NCBI GenBank assembly: GCA_030142905.1
Contig: JASJOG010000026.1
Span: forward strand, 2,489,501 to 2,553,500
Origin: Heliopora coerulea
Taxonomy: Eukaryota; Cnidaria; Anthozoa; Scleralcyonacea; Helioporidae
Direction: 5' to 3'
Length of the DNA: 64,000 bases
Below, in pieces: positions 23,232-35,088 of this stretch. Numbering within the stretch: the stretch's first letter is position 1; every line of letters begins with the position of its first letter. The translations under genes were made by a program, and so were the position numbers. Below the pieces are notes generated by a model that saw only the letters and a list, made by a program, of their open reading frames with translations, did no database searches and was not told the origin of the DNA.

Positions 23232-23750
23232 TCATTGTCTCCTTTTTCTCTGTTCATTGACGTCATGGTTTGCGTGGGTTCGATGACTCATCGCTATTGT
23301 CCTCGTGTGGCTTGTCTTTGAGATGAGAAATTTGTTCCGGTGTCTGCACTTTGAGACGACCTCCGATCTTTTGTTGAGAAGGTTCTTTAGGTGGTTTTTT
23401 GAGCGTGCTTTCATGATGCAAAGTTTTCCCTCCAGGCAAAGATTACATCTTTTTGCTCCGCTTGTGCAGGCCGCGGTTCTTTTCACGATCGCCCATTTTA
23501 TACCGAAAGATTGGCTATTTGATTTTAGATCCCATATGTATTTTGATACTTCAGTCTCATTGGAGTTCTTACTGTCTTTGAAGGATTTGATGTGGTTTCT
23601 GTATCGCTCTTTAAAACTGTTTGCTGTCATTCCTATGTACTGTTTTGTCTCTCCGGTGTCTGTCGTGGTTACGTCGGCTCTATAGACGACGTTGTTAGTT
23701 AAGCAGTTACCTTGGAGCGGGCACTGTTCTTTTCTTCTGAAATCTCACTA
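23232..23750 (-). pseudogene. Penelope-like element, GIY-YIG endonuclease domain (C-terminal fragment)
   Basis: One minus-strand frame from about 23750 down to the stop at 23232 reads VVYRADVTT, then KQYIGMTANSFKERYRNH, a Cys-rich segment (CTSGAKRCNLCLEGKLCIM) and NKRSEVVSKCRHRNKFLI. In Penelope-like elements this URI/GIY-YIG-type endonuclease sits C-terminal to the reverse transcriptase and nicks target DNA. The YIG motif, the following Arg (ERYRNH) and the CxxC cluster are visible. The frame is open here, but nothing of the reverse transcriptase precedes it: just upstream are stops (TAG TGA) and then a microsatellite. It is therefore a 5'-truncated, dead copy. The hammerhead at 23175-23216 follows on the same strand. 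Confidence 0.85.
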
Positions 23751-23816
23751 CATTTAAGCTCTGCCCCACATGGTATCGAGCACTCTTGGATTCATCGTAA
23801 ACATTATCATCTCAGT

Positions 23817-23819
<3 letters not shown>

Positions 23820-23865
<46 letters not shown>

Positions 23866-23922
23866 AAAAGTTTGTTCTCAAGCTTACAAACATCTACACT
23901 CAGTAAGATGAAATTTACTCAT

Positions 23923-23955
<33 letters not shown>
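23820..23955. repeat. (TA)n, then (CA)n and (TA)n
   Basis: (TA)n at about 23822-23862 and (CA)n at about 23923-23944, running into ATATAT at the 3' side of the next minus-strand hammerhead. Confidence 0.95.
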
Positions 23956-23959
<4 letters not shown>

Positions 23960-24005
23960 ACTACAGACGGAACCGTTTCGGCCTATTGGGCCTCATCAGT
24001 GTAGT
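23960..24005 (-). ncRNA. hammerhead ribozyme, complete core, long stem III
   Basis: Minus strand: ACTACA (stem I), CTGATGAG, stem II GCC-CAATA-GGC, CGAAAC, stem III ACGG-TT-CCGT, cleavage base C, then TGTAGT closing a 6-bp stem I. All conserved bases are present. Just upstream on the minus strand the half-core is repeated in inverted form (CTGATGAG at 24007-24014 on the plus strand), giving the same inverted layout as other copies. Confidence 0.88.
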
Positions 24006-24045
24006 GCTGATGAGCAGGATGGAGAAGCCTACATTATATAGGCAA

Positions 24046-24046
24046 C

Positions 24047-24095
<49 letters not shown>
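24046..24095. repeat. (TA)n microsatellite
   Basis: Alternating TA between two hammerhead copies. Confidence 0.95.
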
Positions 24096-24096
<1 letters not shown>

Positions 24097-24119
24097 TAAA
24101 ATAGGCAAAGTTTTTTGCT

Positions 24120-24163
24120 GTCGCTACTCTGAGTTTCACTCGCTCAGGCGATCATTAGGCAAC
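24120..24163 (-). ncRNA. hammerhead ribozyme with a core mutation
   Basis: A close relative of the copy at 23175-23216: stem I GTTGC/GCGAC, stem II TCGC-CTGA-GCGA, GAAA, stem III ACTC-A-GAGT. The core reads CTAATGA in place of CTGATGA. The invariant G at position 5 is lost, so it should not cleave. It lies just 3' of the LINE pseudogene on the same strand. Confidence 0.75.
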
Positions 24164-24247
24164 TGACAGATTATTTAATTATTCACACATTTATAATACT
24201 TGCAAGTTGTCGACTCGCCTTGGAGTATGACGTCTTGGATTATCTTC

Positions 24248-27075
24248 TTAAGCTTCTTTTCTTGCATGACTTTGCAGGTGACTCTTCATGCCAGCTTTGG
24301 ACTTCACAACCTCGCCACACTTGACGCACTTCAAACCAAGTTGTTGGGGATACTGCACCTTCTCCACATCTTTGTGCCCTCTCACGTGACTTATGAAACC
24401 AGCACGAGAAAGACAGATCCTTCCACAAATTTCACGTTTCATGCCTTTCGTATCATTTGGTGTTGCTGTTAGCTCCTTCTTCCTGACTGCCCGTTTTTAT
24501 GCTGCATGCTTGATTCTTTCTTTCTCGAACAGTGTCATGTCATCGAGTGTTGCTTTCCGCCACTTAGTTCTATCAACAGCCATTTCTTCCCACTTCTCAA
24601 TTGGGATAGCACATTTCTTCAAGTTTGCTTTTAGGAGGTCTTAGTATCTCTGCTTTGGTTTCGAGGCCTTCCGTTTTCCCTGTTGTAATTCTCCACAGAG
24701 CAGCTGCTTTGGAGTTCTGTTGTCATTCATAAGATGTCCACTCCATCTTAAGCAATTTCGGCAAATAACAGCTTCAATGCTTGTGATCTGTACTCTCTCC
24801 AGGATTTCCATGTCTGGTGTAGGTGTTGTCCACTTCACATTAAGGACGTGCCTCAAACACTACTGATGAAACCTTTCAAGTTTCCTTATCTGATGCTTAT
24901 AGATTGCCCATGTTTCACAGCCATAGTGCAATGCTGATAGCACACAGGTAATGTAGATGGAAATCTTTGTGGTTAAGCTAATTCCGTGCTGTGACCAGAG
25001 CCTGGCTTCCAGACGACCAAATGCTGTTGAAGCCTTCTGCAATCTGTGAGCTATCTTCTTATCCATACCACCATCATCAGAGAGCACACTACCCAGGTAT
25101 GTGAAAGACTTGACTACCTTCAGCTTTTTACCTCCAACAAACACTTTTGGCTTCACATATGCCTTTCCAGGTGACACTTGCAACATAACTTCAGTTTTCT
25201 TTAGGTTAATTTCCAAACCAAAAGCAGTGCATGATCTGTTAAGGCATGTAATCAAATCCTGCAGTTCCTGTCCGTGTGTGCTACTAAATCGCAATCATCA
25301 GCATGGAGTAGCTCTCTAACAAAAGTCTCAAAAACCTTTATATTTGCAGTTAATCTCCTGATGTTAAACAGTCTTCCAGTAGTCCTATATCTAATGTAGA
25401 TCCCGTTGTTATTGTCTTTGAATGCGACCATGAGTACTGCTGTGAAATATAGAGTAAAAAGTGTGGGTGCAAGAATGTCTCCCTGCTTTACTCCACATTC
25501 AACAGGGAAAGTCTCTGATAAGGTACCATTGAAATTCACTCTAGCATTTATTTCATCATGCAAAGAACGTATCAAAAGTAAGAACTTATCTGGGCACCCA
25601 AAATTCTTCAGCACCTTCCACAACATTGGCCTGTTGACAGTATCAAATGCCTTGGTGAGGTCTATAAAGCACTGATACAGGTCCAGGTTCTGTTCGATAC
25701 ATTTCTCTTGGACTTGGCGAGCAGAGAATATCATGTCATTAGTTCCCATTTTTGCTCGAAAGCCACACTGTGCTTCAGGGAGAGTGTCTTCTGCCACGGC
25801 GTAAATCAATCTATTCAATAAAACTCTAGCGAAAACCTTTCCTACTATAGATAATAGTGATATTCCTCGGAAATTGCCACATTCTGATCTCTCACCTTTC
25901 TTGAACAGAGATACCAATATAGCATCTTTCCAGTCTTGAGAGATAGAAGAGTCCCATACATGAGATACCACCTCATAAACCAACTCCTTTAGCTTATCCC
26001 CACCATATTTCAATACTTCAGCAGGTATTCCATCTATACCTGGTGATTTGCAATTATTCATTTGTGCTATCACTTTGTTGACTTCTTCCTGATCTGGGGG
26101 CACATCCAGAAAGTCTTTAACTGGCAACTGTGGAATTTCACTTAGCACTGATTCATCAACCTCAGTTACTCTATTTAACAAGTCACTGTAATGTTCTCTC
26201 CACCTTCCCTGAATCTCCTCTGGTTGCTTCAAGACCTTCTTTCCATCCTTAGACTTCAGGGGAGCAAAGGAGGATTGCTTTGGACCATCGATTTCTTTCA
26301 ACAACTGGTGCATTGTTTTATAATCGCCAACGTCAGATGCAGTTTGCAGAGCTTGAGCCTTCTCTTCCCACCAGGTACTTTGAAAGTTACGTAATCGCTT
26401 TTGTATTTCACCTTTCATCTTTTTAAGTGCTGCCACTGCTTTCTCTCTTTCAGCTGTAGGTACATTTGGAAGGAGTGTCCTTTCATGTAGTTGTCATTTT
26501 TTCTCCAGCAGACTAAGAATCTCTGCATCATCCTCATCGAACCAATCTTGATGTTTCTTCTTTTTAACTGCCAAAACTTCTTTAGCCGTATTATATATCT
26601 TTACTTTGAAATCTTCCCAGATGTTCTCTTGGTTCAAAGGTTCGAGACTGTCAATGGCTGATTTCAACAAATTCCTGGATTCTTCTGACTGAAGTTTATC
26701 TAAATCAAGCCTCCTAGGCGTGATCGCTTTACGCTGGAATTTGGAGCGAATCCTAAGTTTGAGCTTGGATCTGACTAATTGATGATCGGTCCAGCACTCA
26801 GCACCTCTCATTACCTTAACTGTCTTCATATCTTGCAGATCGCGTTTTCTAGTGATGATATAATCTAGTATATGCCAGTACTTGGAACAGGGATGCATCC
26901 ATGTCCCTTTGTATTTGTTCTTTTGACGGAAGACTGTGTTCCCAATGACAAGATTATGTTCATTACATAGTTGTAAGAGGTGTAGTCCATTGCTGTTGCT
27001 TTTGCCAAAACCGTGTTTTCCCAGACAGTTCCAGACGTCATGATCAGCTCCTACTCCAGCATTGAAGTCCCCCAT
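24248..27075 (-). pseudogene. LINE (non-LTR retrotransposon) pol: endonuclease, reverse transcriptase, zinc fingers
   Basis: Read on the minus strand. The copy starts inside an apurinic-type endonuclease: GDFNAG at its first codons, then a TW...HP...LDYI stretch and TDHQLV (27075-26494). The reverse transcriptase follows in 26436-25252: KSPGIDGIPAEVLKYGG, FRGISLLSIVGK, the catalytic FIDLTKAFDTVNR, GVKQGDILAPTLF and the active-site box, here HADD instead of the usual F/YADD. After a frameshift near 25280 the thumb continues (INLKKTEVM, SFTYLGSVLSDDG, YGCETWAI) to 24860. LRWSGHLMNDNRTPKQLL follows, then a C-terminal pair of zinc fingers (CVKCG...HLQSH; 24442-24248). Breaks: in-frame stops after LLEKK, after ERFHQ and after KPKQRY, one between the DDM and RAVRKKE segments, and the frameshift. 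The N-terminal half of the endonuclease is missing. Inactive; jockey/CR1-like group, not resolved further. Confidence 0.9.
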
Positions 27076-27108
27076 TTCGCTGTACTACAGCTCATCAGTG
27101 CAGCTTGG
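27076..27108 (-). ncRNA. truncated hammerhead fused to the LINE 5' end
   Basis: Minus strand: GCTGCA, CTGATGAG, CTGTAGTACAG, CGAAA, then the sequence switches directly into the LINE (ATGGGGGACTTC). Stem III and the 3' strand of stem I are lost, so it cannot cleave. It is an inverted copy of the complete ribozyme at 27232-27273. Confidence 0.85.
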
Positions 27109-27260
27109 AACGAACTTGAATTGATAAGGGACCAGAGTGCTCAAACCGCTACTCGAGCGGTGGGCATTGCTTAACGCTATTGGTTATCCTTATATATAGT
27201 CTAGTCCCTTATCAGCCAAGTTCGTTCCGAGCTGCACTGATGAGCTGTAGTACAGCGAAA
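27077..27260. repeat. inverted pair of hammerhead-bearing segments
   Basis: Arms of about 60 bases (27077 to about 27136 and about 27208-27260) pair with few differences. They contain the two hammerheads and their upstream sequence (GGAACGAACTTG; TTGATAAGGGAC/GTCCCTTATCA). The centre of about 75 bases is unpaired. The ribozyme 3' ends face outward. Confidence 0.85.
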
Positions 27261-27273
27261 CGTACGTCTGCAG
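27232..27273 (+). ncRNA. hammerhead ribozyme, complete core
   Basis: CTGCA (27232-27236), CTGATGAG (27237-27244), stem II CTGT-AGT-ACAG (27245-27255), CGAAAC (27256-27261), short stem III ACGTACGT, cleavage base C 27268, TGCAG (27269-27273) closing stem I. All invariant residues are present. The two-base-pair stem III would favour activity as a dimer, as described for Penelope-like element hammerheads. Confidence 0.9.
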
Positions 27274-27547
27274 ATATATATATATATTTATAAGTATATA
27301 TACAGCAAATTGCAAAAATTATGGCACAAAACATATCAACATATAAACATATCAAGACCATTGTATCTCCATTTTATTCTCACTTTAACGGTCAGTGAAG
27401 ATATGTTATGTGTGTTTTGGTACATTCTTTGGCCAGTCTAATGTATTAAGGTTGATTAAAGTATTCATAGACGCAGATTTCCCTATACATGCTTTTCTCA
27501 CGATATGTTTAGATTTGCCAAAATTTATGCAATTTGCTGTATTTATA

Positions 27548-27549
27548 AG

Positions 27550-27616
<67 letters not shown>
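27548..27616. repeat. (TA)n microsatellite with GTGTG interruption
   Basis: Alternating TA with a central GTGTGTA. Confidence 0.95.
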
Positions 27617-27618
<2 letters not shown>

Positions 27619-27687
27619 TGGAAGTCAACTCGTGACTGAATAAGACCACTTCTTAGACTCCAAATCTTCTAACAAACATTATAGTTA

Positions 27688-27875
27688 GTTTTGCTGTCGC
27701 TGGCGACTTCTCAAATGGCTCATGAGACCTGCAAGTGACTTTCAAGGCATTCCACAGTTATTACAAGTAAGTTTTCCGACAGCAGCCTGGTGATCAGGAT
27801 GTTTAGATTTGTAATGCCGTGTGAGTCCACTGGCTAACCTACACACTTTGTTTGCAAAGCGAGCCTGAAAAATCG
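27688..27875 (-). pseudogene. LINE C-terminal zinc-finger fragment
   Basis: Minus strand: VCRLASGLTRHYKSKH followed by LTCNNCGMP, a stop, then KSLAGLMSHLRSRQ. This is the pattern of the C2H2-type fingers that end many non-LTR polyproteins, and it resembles in kind the C-terminal fingers of the LINE at 24248. The first finger has lost its first Cys and the second is broken by TGA where Trp would be expected. Remnant of a second LINE copy. Confidence 0.6.
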
Positions 27876-28600
27876 TTCCGGATATCATAATGATAGGCGG
27901 GGGTGGTACCATGAGCGAAAACTTCAATGAAGAAAATATTTGCGTTTTTGCAAACTATTGAAAAGCGCTGTTACTGTAATTAAAATGTTAACCTATGAGG
28001 CTCACGTTACCAAGGCAAACCTTCTTGAGAGAAAACACTCAGTTCGATAGAGAACATTCTCGTAAATCAAACTGAGTGATAAAAATTTTTAATGCATTCA
28101 AGTTCTACTATTTGTTAGGCTTATTTGCTCGAGTTAAAATCAGTTAGTAATATTAAGCTATTGTGTTTGCTCAAAATAGGGAACAGCTGTCGGCTAAGAT
28201 TGGACGATTTGTGGGCAGTAATAAATGTAGGCTGCGCAATTACTATGCCAATAACCTTAATAAAAAGAAAAGATGATGGATGGTCAAGATTTGGAAATTG
28301 GACCCAGTTATGAGCAATTAAAAAGTCCTCAAGTTCGACAATATTCTGGTTTTGTTTATTACACGCAACGCCACCTCTCGAATGTACCTGCTAGCTGGCC
28401 GTAATCTTCGTTACTGATTGGTCAATTCGTTTTTAGCATGATTAGCAAAACTAGTCGACCTGAATTTGATATCGACCTCAGCCAGAATGATAAAGTAAAA
28501 GAGATTCATCGGCAAGTTGGGACAATGGCTGATTTTAAGGAAATTACGTTAACAAATTATTGAAAAGGACGATGTAGAATACAACGAAACATCGCGTATA

Positions 28601-28938
28601 ATGGAAGATACTGAAATCGAGACAAGGGTTCAAGAACTCTTCGGTACCTGTGATTTGGATGGCAGTGGATATATTGACCGGCACGAGCTTGCTGCCGTCT
28701 GTGACCTGGACAATAGTGATTTAAGTGAGGTATTTCATCGACTGGACCTTGACGACGATGGAAAGATAAGTATCGATGAATTTTCAGAAAATTTCCACAG
28801 GTTTTCCAGTATCGTGGAAGAACTGAAGACGGCGAAGGAAAATTTCAAAGAGGGAAACTACGAGCAACATAACAGGAACCGTAGGAGTTTTACAACATTC
28901 AGGAAAAATGTCGGAATTGAGAAGTCTTTCATTTCAAG
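28601..28938 (+). CDS. EF-hand start exon A of a RASEF/CRACR2A-like gene
   Basis: The exon starts with ATG and codes for 112 residues plus two bases, ending at a strong donor (AAG|GTAAGC, phase 2). It holds two canonical EF-hands: loop 1 at residues 18-29 (DLDGSGYIDRHE) and loop 2 at residues 49-60 (DLDDDGKISIDE). Both have acidic residues at positions 1, 3 and 12 and Gly at 6, so both should bind calcium. An N-terminal EF-hand pair before a long coiled coil is the layout of RASEF, CRACR2A and Rab44, which link calcium or Rab signals to membrane traffic or store-operated calcium entry. It can join in frame either to exon 3 (47072) or to exon B through a weak acceptor at 39203. Whether it is an alternative first exon or one of two serial EF modules cannot be told from DNA alone. 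Confidence 0.8.
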
Positions 28939-31140
28939 GTAAGCGATCACATTATACCTGGTGAAATTATTGTCTTATAAAAAGTTCTGTAGATATATTG
29001 AACAATGTGAGCAAGCAACTCTCACCCAGCATTGAGCAGATTTGGTAATGAATGTCATCTTCGAGGTCCGTAGCAATGAACTACCGCCCTTCTCAGCTCT
29101 TTTATGAGAGCAGCGTCTTCATTTTTTATACATACTCTTTTATTATACTGTTAAAAATGAGTTCTCGATAAATTCCGGTGGAACAGTCAGTCGTATATTA
29201 TTTACTTACAAAAGCTGAAGTTTAAAAACAAGATATCGATATGTTTTCTCTATACAAATGGCCATCATCAGGGATTTTTAAACTCTGTAAATCTCCTAAA
29301 AAGTTAATGCCGGGTAACGGAAACCATTGGAACGGGGTAACGTTATACGTTGTTTTACGAGCGTGAATAACGGCTTATGAATAAAAGTACGAAATTAATT
29401 CGAGCAGGTATATGACAGGTTCAATATAAGATTGAAAAGGCAAGCTGTCATGTGTAAGAGAACAGGACTGGACAGCATATCAGTTTGGTTTTATATCGGA
29501 TCATGATTAAGTAGTTCGCTTACTTTGCAGCAAAAAATACTGATCCCACTAAAGCTGGTAACCATTAATTTAATGCCAATCCACGACAATCTTTTTACAG
29601 CACAGCTTCATAGCATGTTTGCCAAGAAAGTCCTATTTAACAAATTTATATTACAGACGTTTCATTACGATTAATAATATTTTTTGCGTAAGATCTCCTG
29701 CTTATTCTTTTTTTTCCGTCCAATTCTCGTAGGTCTCTCATGTACGGGAAAAGAACTTTTTGCTTAACCTCTTAAGGAACCTTTGAATTGAATTTAGATC
29801 TGCAACGTATTCTGATTATTCATTGTTCGATTCAAGTGTTTGATGGGCATTCGGATGTTTTCGTTTGCCGAAGAAGTGACAAATATGGCCGCCATGAGTT
29901 GGCGGAGAAATATAATCTTCCTGCCCATTCTTAATTTTTTCTAATGAATAAATTGGCCTTGGTTTTCAAAAATTGGTATTCGATTTTTGACTTCTAAATA
30001 CGACACTTGATAAAAAGCCCTGAAGGGAAACAGGCAACTATCAACCCAGCAAACGTGGCTGTATAAGAGCCTCTTTTCGTGTGATCAATATCAACTTACC
30101 TGCAGTTGTTCAAACACAATGTATTTACATTCTTCATTCAAATATTTAAACAAAGTGTTTTTGTTCCAAACGCGACATAGATAATATCAACGTTGCTCAA
30201 AGTTATTGTTTTTACTTAGACGCAGAAAATCATATCGTTTCAAACGTATAAGAGAAATATAAACTCTGTGAAGAACGAACTGGTACATTTGTACTTCAGG
30301 GTTTCTTGTTTGATGGCTTCATTCTGGCTTTCTGAATGGCAATTTCTCTAGGGTTTACAGCGAGATTGATAAACAAAATCATTTCCCACATATTAGTTTT
30401 ATTTTCCCAAGTGCTTCGCTAGTCAGTTGTATCAGATCCGCTAAGAAATGAAAATATACGTTCTAAACAACGGAGCCAAGTTGTATTAAACCCGGATATT
30501 TAACCTCCAGGATAATTCCATCCAGTTGAGATGCATATTTTTATATCTACTGGATAGTCATTCGAATATTTAGTTAAACATATCCATGCTCTTCACCTGC
30601 TAGTTGTATTAAACCTGGGTTGTATACATGAAAGACGAACCCAATACAGTTGACATATTTTTACATCCATCGGATGACCATCCAAAACTGTTGTTGAGTA
30701 CACTTATTCACAATTTGAACAGCCTGTTCAGCAGTTCCTTTTTCCTGAGATAAGTATACTATCTGAATGTATAGAAAATATATCCAATAAATTGCAGATA
30801 TCGAATGGGTAACATATCCTAATTTATTGTTACCAGCTTCTGATGTTTACATGTAGTTTCGGTTAATCTTTTCCTGAATTTCGAATCTCAAAAATAATTA
30901 ATACCTGAGCAATGATATAGCAATGAAAATCACTGACTATTGCATTTTCGATCGCGATTTTTTCCACACAATCAAAAACGCTAACCATGGCAAACTTTAA
31001 TTTCCGCTCCACCTAGCGAAAATCCTAGTTAAACCAGTGGAATGGATATACACGTTTAGACAAGTATATCATAGTTGAACGAACCGATCCTTTACAAAAA
31101 GTTAAAAGGTTGTTAGACTGCAGAATTTATGATAAAGATT
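28939..31140. other. intronic or upstream DNA, nothing recognised
   Basis: No coding, RNA or repeat signal stands out. Confidence 0.5.
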
Positions 31141-31210
31141 TCTAACGTTTCGAATTATAGTCCTTCGTCAGAGAGTGAAACGAGTTCTAAATAAACTCGT
31201 TTCACTCTCT
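31141..31210 (-). repeat. fold-back with hammerhead-like core
   Basis: Minus strand: TCT, CTGACGA (31165-31171), a GGA/TTC helix, CGAAAC, ACGT, T, AGA, the hammerhead order with a 3-bp stem I. A perfect 16-bp palindrome follows (31170-31185 with 31195-31210). The right arm has lost the core. Confidence 0.6.
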
Positions 31211-31671
31211 AACTTTTTGTGCTGTTTTATACTGCCTACGCAGCATCCCATTTTTATGTCACTGTCCGAACCGATCCTTTACTGATCCGGGTAACCATGA
31301 ATCAAACAAACTAGGTAAACAGTAATTTTGGTCTTGACCGGTTGAGTGAACTGCATGAAAGAAAGGCGCGATTGACAATTGACTCCTTCCAGGCGTAACC
31401 AGTCCTTTACTATTTTAATCTGGCTAACGCAAAGGCGATTTTGCTTTTTCTACCGGGAAAGGATGGACTCTTTCCCGGCGGCATAAGACTTCTTCCAACG
31501 CCAGACAATTTTACTCGTTAAAGCGAGAGCTCTCGCATCGAAAGAGTTAAACTGCTTAAATGCTTTCTCGTGTGTTAGAGAAGTAAACTTTGTGGGGAAT
31601 ATGACTCCTGTAAATGGTTGGACCAAAAACTGAATCCAAAAATTGAGAGCTTTTTGGCTGTCCTGGAAGGG

Positions 31672-32460
31672 AAGTGAAATGAAGTGGAACGACGTGAAAT
31701 TTAGTGAAATGAAATGAATTTAAATGAACCGAAATGAACTGACACGAACAGAAATGAACAAAAATCTAGTGGAGTGAAGTGAAATAAAGTAAAACGAAGG
31801 TAAATGAAATAAAATGATATAAAATGTAGTGAACAATGGTGAAGAGGGAGAGTTTTTTGACTTTCCTTGAAATGAAGTGAAATGAAGTGAAATGAAGTGG
31901 AATGAGGTGAAATTAAGTGAAATGAAATGAACCGAAATGAACCAAAATGAACCGAGATTAACTGATATGAATAGAAAAGAACAGAAATCTAAGCGAAATA
32001 AAGTGCAATGAAGGACAATGGATTGATATAAGATGTAGTGAACAATGGTGGAGAGGGAAAACTTTTTGACTGTCCTTGAAATAAAGTGGAATGAGAGTGT
32101 AATGAGTTAAAATTAAGTTAAATGATACGAATTTAAATGAACCGACATGAACTGACATGGACAGAAATGAGCTGAAATGTAGTAAGGTGAAGTGAAATAG
32201 AATGAAATGAAGTCCAATAAAATGAAATGAAATTAGATAAAATGTAAAGAAATTAAGTGATATGAAATGATTTGAAGTGAAATTTTAGGCCAATTAGGTG
32301 AGGTAAAGTAAGGTGAGGTGTAACGAGTAAAGATGATATAATGTAAAATGAAATGAAATGAAATTCGCAAAAATATAGTGAAAGTATAGAAAATAAAAAA
32401 GGTAGAACAAAATACTAGAATATAAAGTACGATAAGGAAAGATTACCTTAAACAAAATAT
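31672..32460. repeat. degenerate TGAAA/GAAATGAAGTGAAAT minisatellite
   Basis: Almost 800 bases built from GAAATGAAGTG, GAACCGAAATGA and similar units. Open frames on the minus strand here are by-products. Confidence 0.85.
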
Positions 32461-33759
32461 GAATCACGAAATCAAACAATACTATAAAAAACACTGAACT
32501 ATGTAAAAAATTAATACAGCATACAAACTAATTACAGTAATGCCTTTTCCAGTGTCATAAATCGTAATTTAGAGAGTTTCAAACTTTTTATTTTAAGACA
32601 GCTTTGCTGTACACTCACCACAGAGGCGTTGAAACCAACTAATCATTGGGGGTAAACCCACCTCTTGAGGAAGTCAAGGAGCATGGACCTCCGGGCAATT
32701 TTTGATTTCCTGAGGCTTTGAAACGCTAATTTCTGTATTTTGACAGTAGTTTAACAAAAAATTATAAATATCATAGAAATATAATGAAAATTATATTATA
32801 GAAAAAGCAATTCTAGTCAATATTTAGGGGCTAGTGCCCCCACGGCTCACCCCATTTCTTACACCCATGCACCAGTAACTGCTGGAGGCAGTCACACCTT
32901 CGCTTGACTTACAGTGTACCTGCATTCGATAGGCCGTAACTCATACTTTCCATCTCATATACATTATATATTATATCTTTAGTAAAGATCCCTTTTCTAG
33001 TCTCGTGCTTAGTAAATATGTATATGCTCACGTACTGCCATGTAACGGTTTTAGCGTAGACTACAACTTACTTCCCGGGGACTGAATAAGTGCATAGTTT
33101 TACACCTTTACGGACATAAGACTCTCGACTGCGGGGTCATTGTACCCAAAAGGGACCATCAGCGACTATGGTTGAGGGATTGTATTCCTTGTATTGTATT
33201 ACAGTTTGAATGTCTTCTGGCTTTTTAATTTTTTCCTTGTATCTATAATCAGTTCTTGTGTTTGTTCTACAGAAGTGTCGCCCTCTTTATAATAAAATTA
33301 AGTTTTGGAGAATGTTACCACTAATCTCGGGTGTAGGAAAGAGATTAAAGCTAAAGATTTACAAGATTTGAGTTCTTATCAATTGCTTAGGGTTTCCTGT
33401 GAAATATCAATCACATTAAAGAATTCCTCAGTAATATTTTAGGAGTTTAAAGTGATCGTTACGGTATACAGTTATGTTATCCCCCTTTCCTTAACAATTC
33501 AGGACATATGCACCCCTGTGTCCTCCCACCGATTGACGCCCATACATGAAATAAATTCATACCGAAATTTAAATAAAAACTGAACCTTGTTGCTATATAT
33601 GTTTGACCTCCAGGGGTTGGGGTTAATTTTAACTCAACGCGCATCGTGTAGGTTAGCTCATATTAACCTTTTAACCTTTACACGCTTGAGAAATGACGTA
33701 AATCAAAAACTTTATCCATAATTCAAAAAGAAGTTCTATTCCACTACACCTTTACGAAA

Positions 33760-33990
33760 ATTTTACGCCATTTCATATGTGAAAAACATATGATAAAACA
33801 AAAACAAGTTCGGAATTTTCATTTCATATATAACATCGGAACGTTTTCACATAAAAAATTCCTAATTCAAAATTTCACATGTGAAATCGTAGTGTACGAA
33901 ATATGTATTTCACATATGAAATGGCACATTACCAGAGGAAAATTAATTTTACATATGAAATACTATTTTTATGTGTGAACTTGGATATAA
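33760..33990. repeat. array of TTTCACATATGAAA-like words, copy 2
   Basis: Same composition and several of the same words as 19700-20005 (TTTCACATGTGAAAT, CACATATGAAATGG). Confidence 0.6.
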
Positions 33991-34830
33991 AATTTTCATA
34001 AGGGAAGGCTTTTAACTGGGACACATAAACCATCCACGGATAACTTTCTGTACAGTATATGCTGTAGACATAAAAACCAGCAATAAATGTAGGTCAACCA
34101 ACATCATCAATCGTGCTTCAAAAGGAGAAGCATTCATAGCACGCAATCAGCAGTCTAGATCCAACTAGACGTGCTCCAAGTTTCGCGGCGAGCAAGAGAG
34201 CACAACAAAGCGTGTAAAATGATAGTGTCAAAACTTAGAGCAAATCTGAGATGCAACCTATTAATGTATTCTGACAGTATAGCTGCCAAAAAGCATTAGA
34301 AGTTTCAGTGTACATTACTTTCAGCATTACACAAACCAATGCTAAACAGTTATTTCCTTCTGTTGTGACGCGAACGGCTTCCAATTTGCATCGTACGTTA
34401 GAACAATGATCAGCCATTGTTCTGTGGCGCGACGGCACAATTGCCAGTCTAAGCCTGTTCCAATGGTAATCTCTATTTTCATGTTTCATTTTCCAATCCT
34501 ATTTCAAAAATTCAAGAGTCGAAAGTGGGACAACTTTGCATATGTTGTTACTTTTCCTCGAAAATTGGGAGAATGTATTCTCCGTTTAGCTTACCGATCG
34601 ATTGTATGTGGCGTTGTTTACGTACTAAGCTGAGTAAAGATTGTTTTGAGTAGTAATGTGTGTTTTCATCAGAGTTATTAGGGCTGGGTTTGTTTCTTTG
34701 AGTTTCAGGACTTGGAACTGGGTGGAAATTGCCCACCCCTAACATACCACACTAATCTACTTCTTAACTGGAGTTTCTATGGCAGCAAAAAGTGACTTGT
34801 TCACTAAAGATTTACCGGGTGGAAATCTTA

Positions 34831-35088
34831 AACGTAAAATGAAGATGAGAGTCCAAATCAAAATTCGGAGATGTAATGTCATCACACTCAGGAATTAGAC
34901 AGAAATACATGAATAAAGTTTAATTGAAGTTCACCGAAATTAAACGGCAACAAAAATTTTCAATTAAACGACAATGAAACGTCAGTGAATTTCAATTAAA
35001 CTTTATTCGTATGTCTCTGTCTAATTCCTTAGTGTGATGACATTACATCTCCGAATTTTGAACTGGGCTCTCATCTTCATTTTACGTC
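34831..35088. repeat. long palindromic fold-back element
   Basis: The left half (AACGTAAAATGAAGATGAGAG onward, to about 34927) and the right half (about 34991-35088) pair over roughly 95 bases, with TAATTGAA near the centre. A GAAACGTC word (34976-34983) in the centre is a possible hammerhead remnant, but no CTGANGA is present. Confidence 0.8.

Noticed and set aside
23305..23685. 126-codon plus-strand frame
   Set aside because: It is the antisense shadow of the Penelope-like endonuclease on the minus strand.
28601..28942. Stand-alone 113-codon EF-hand gene
   Set aside because: The stop falls inside a strong donor (AAG|GTAAGC) and the phase fits the downstream acceptor, so an exon is the better reading. 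A separate small gene is not excluded.
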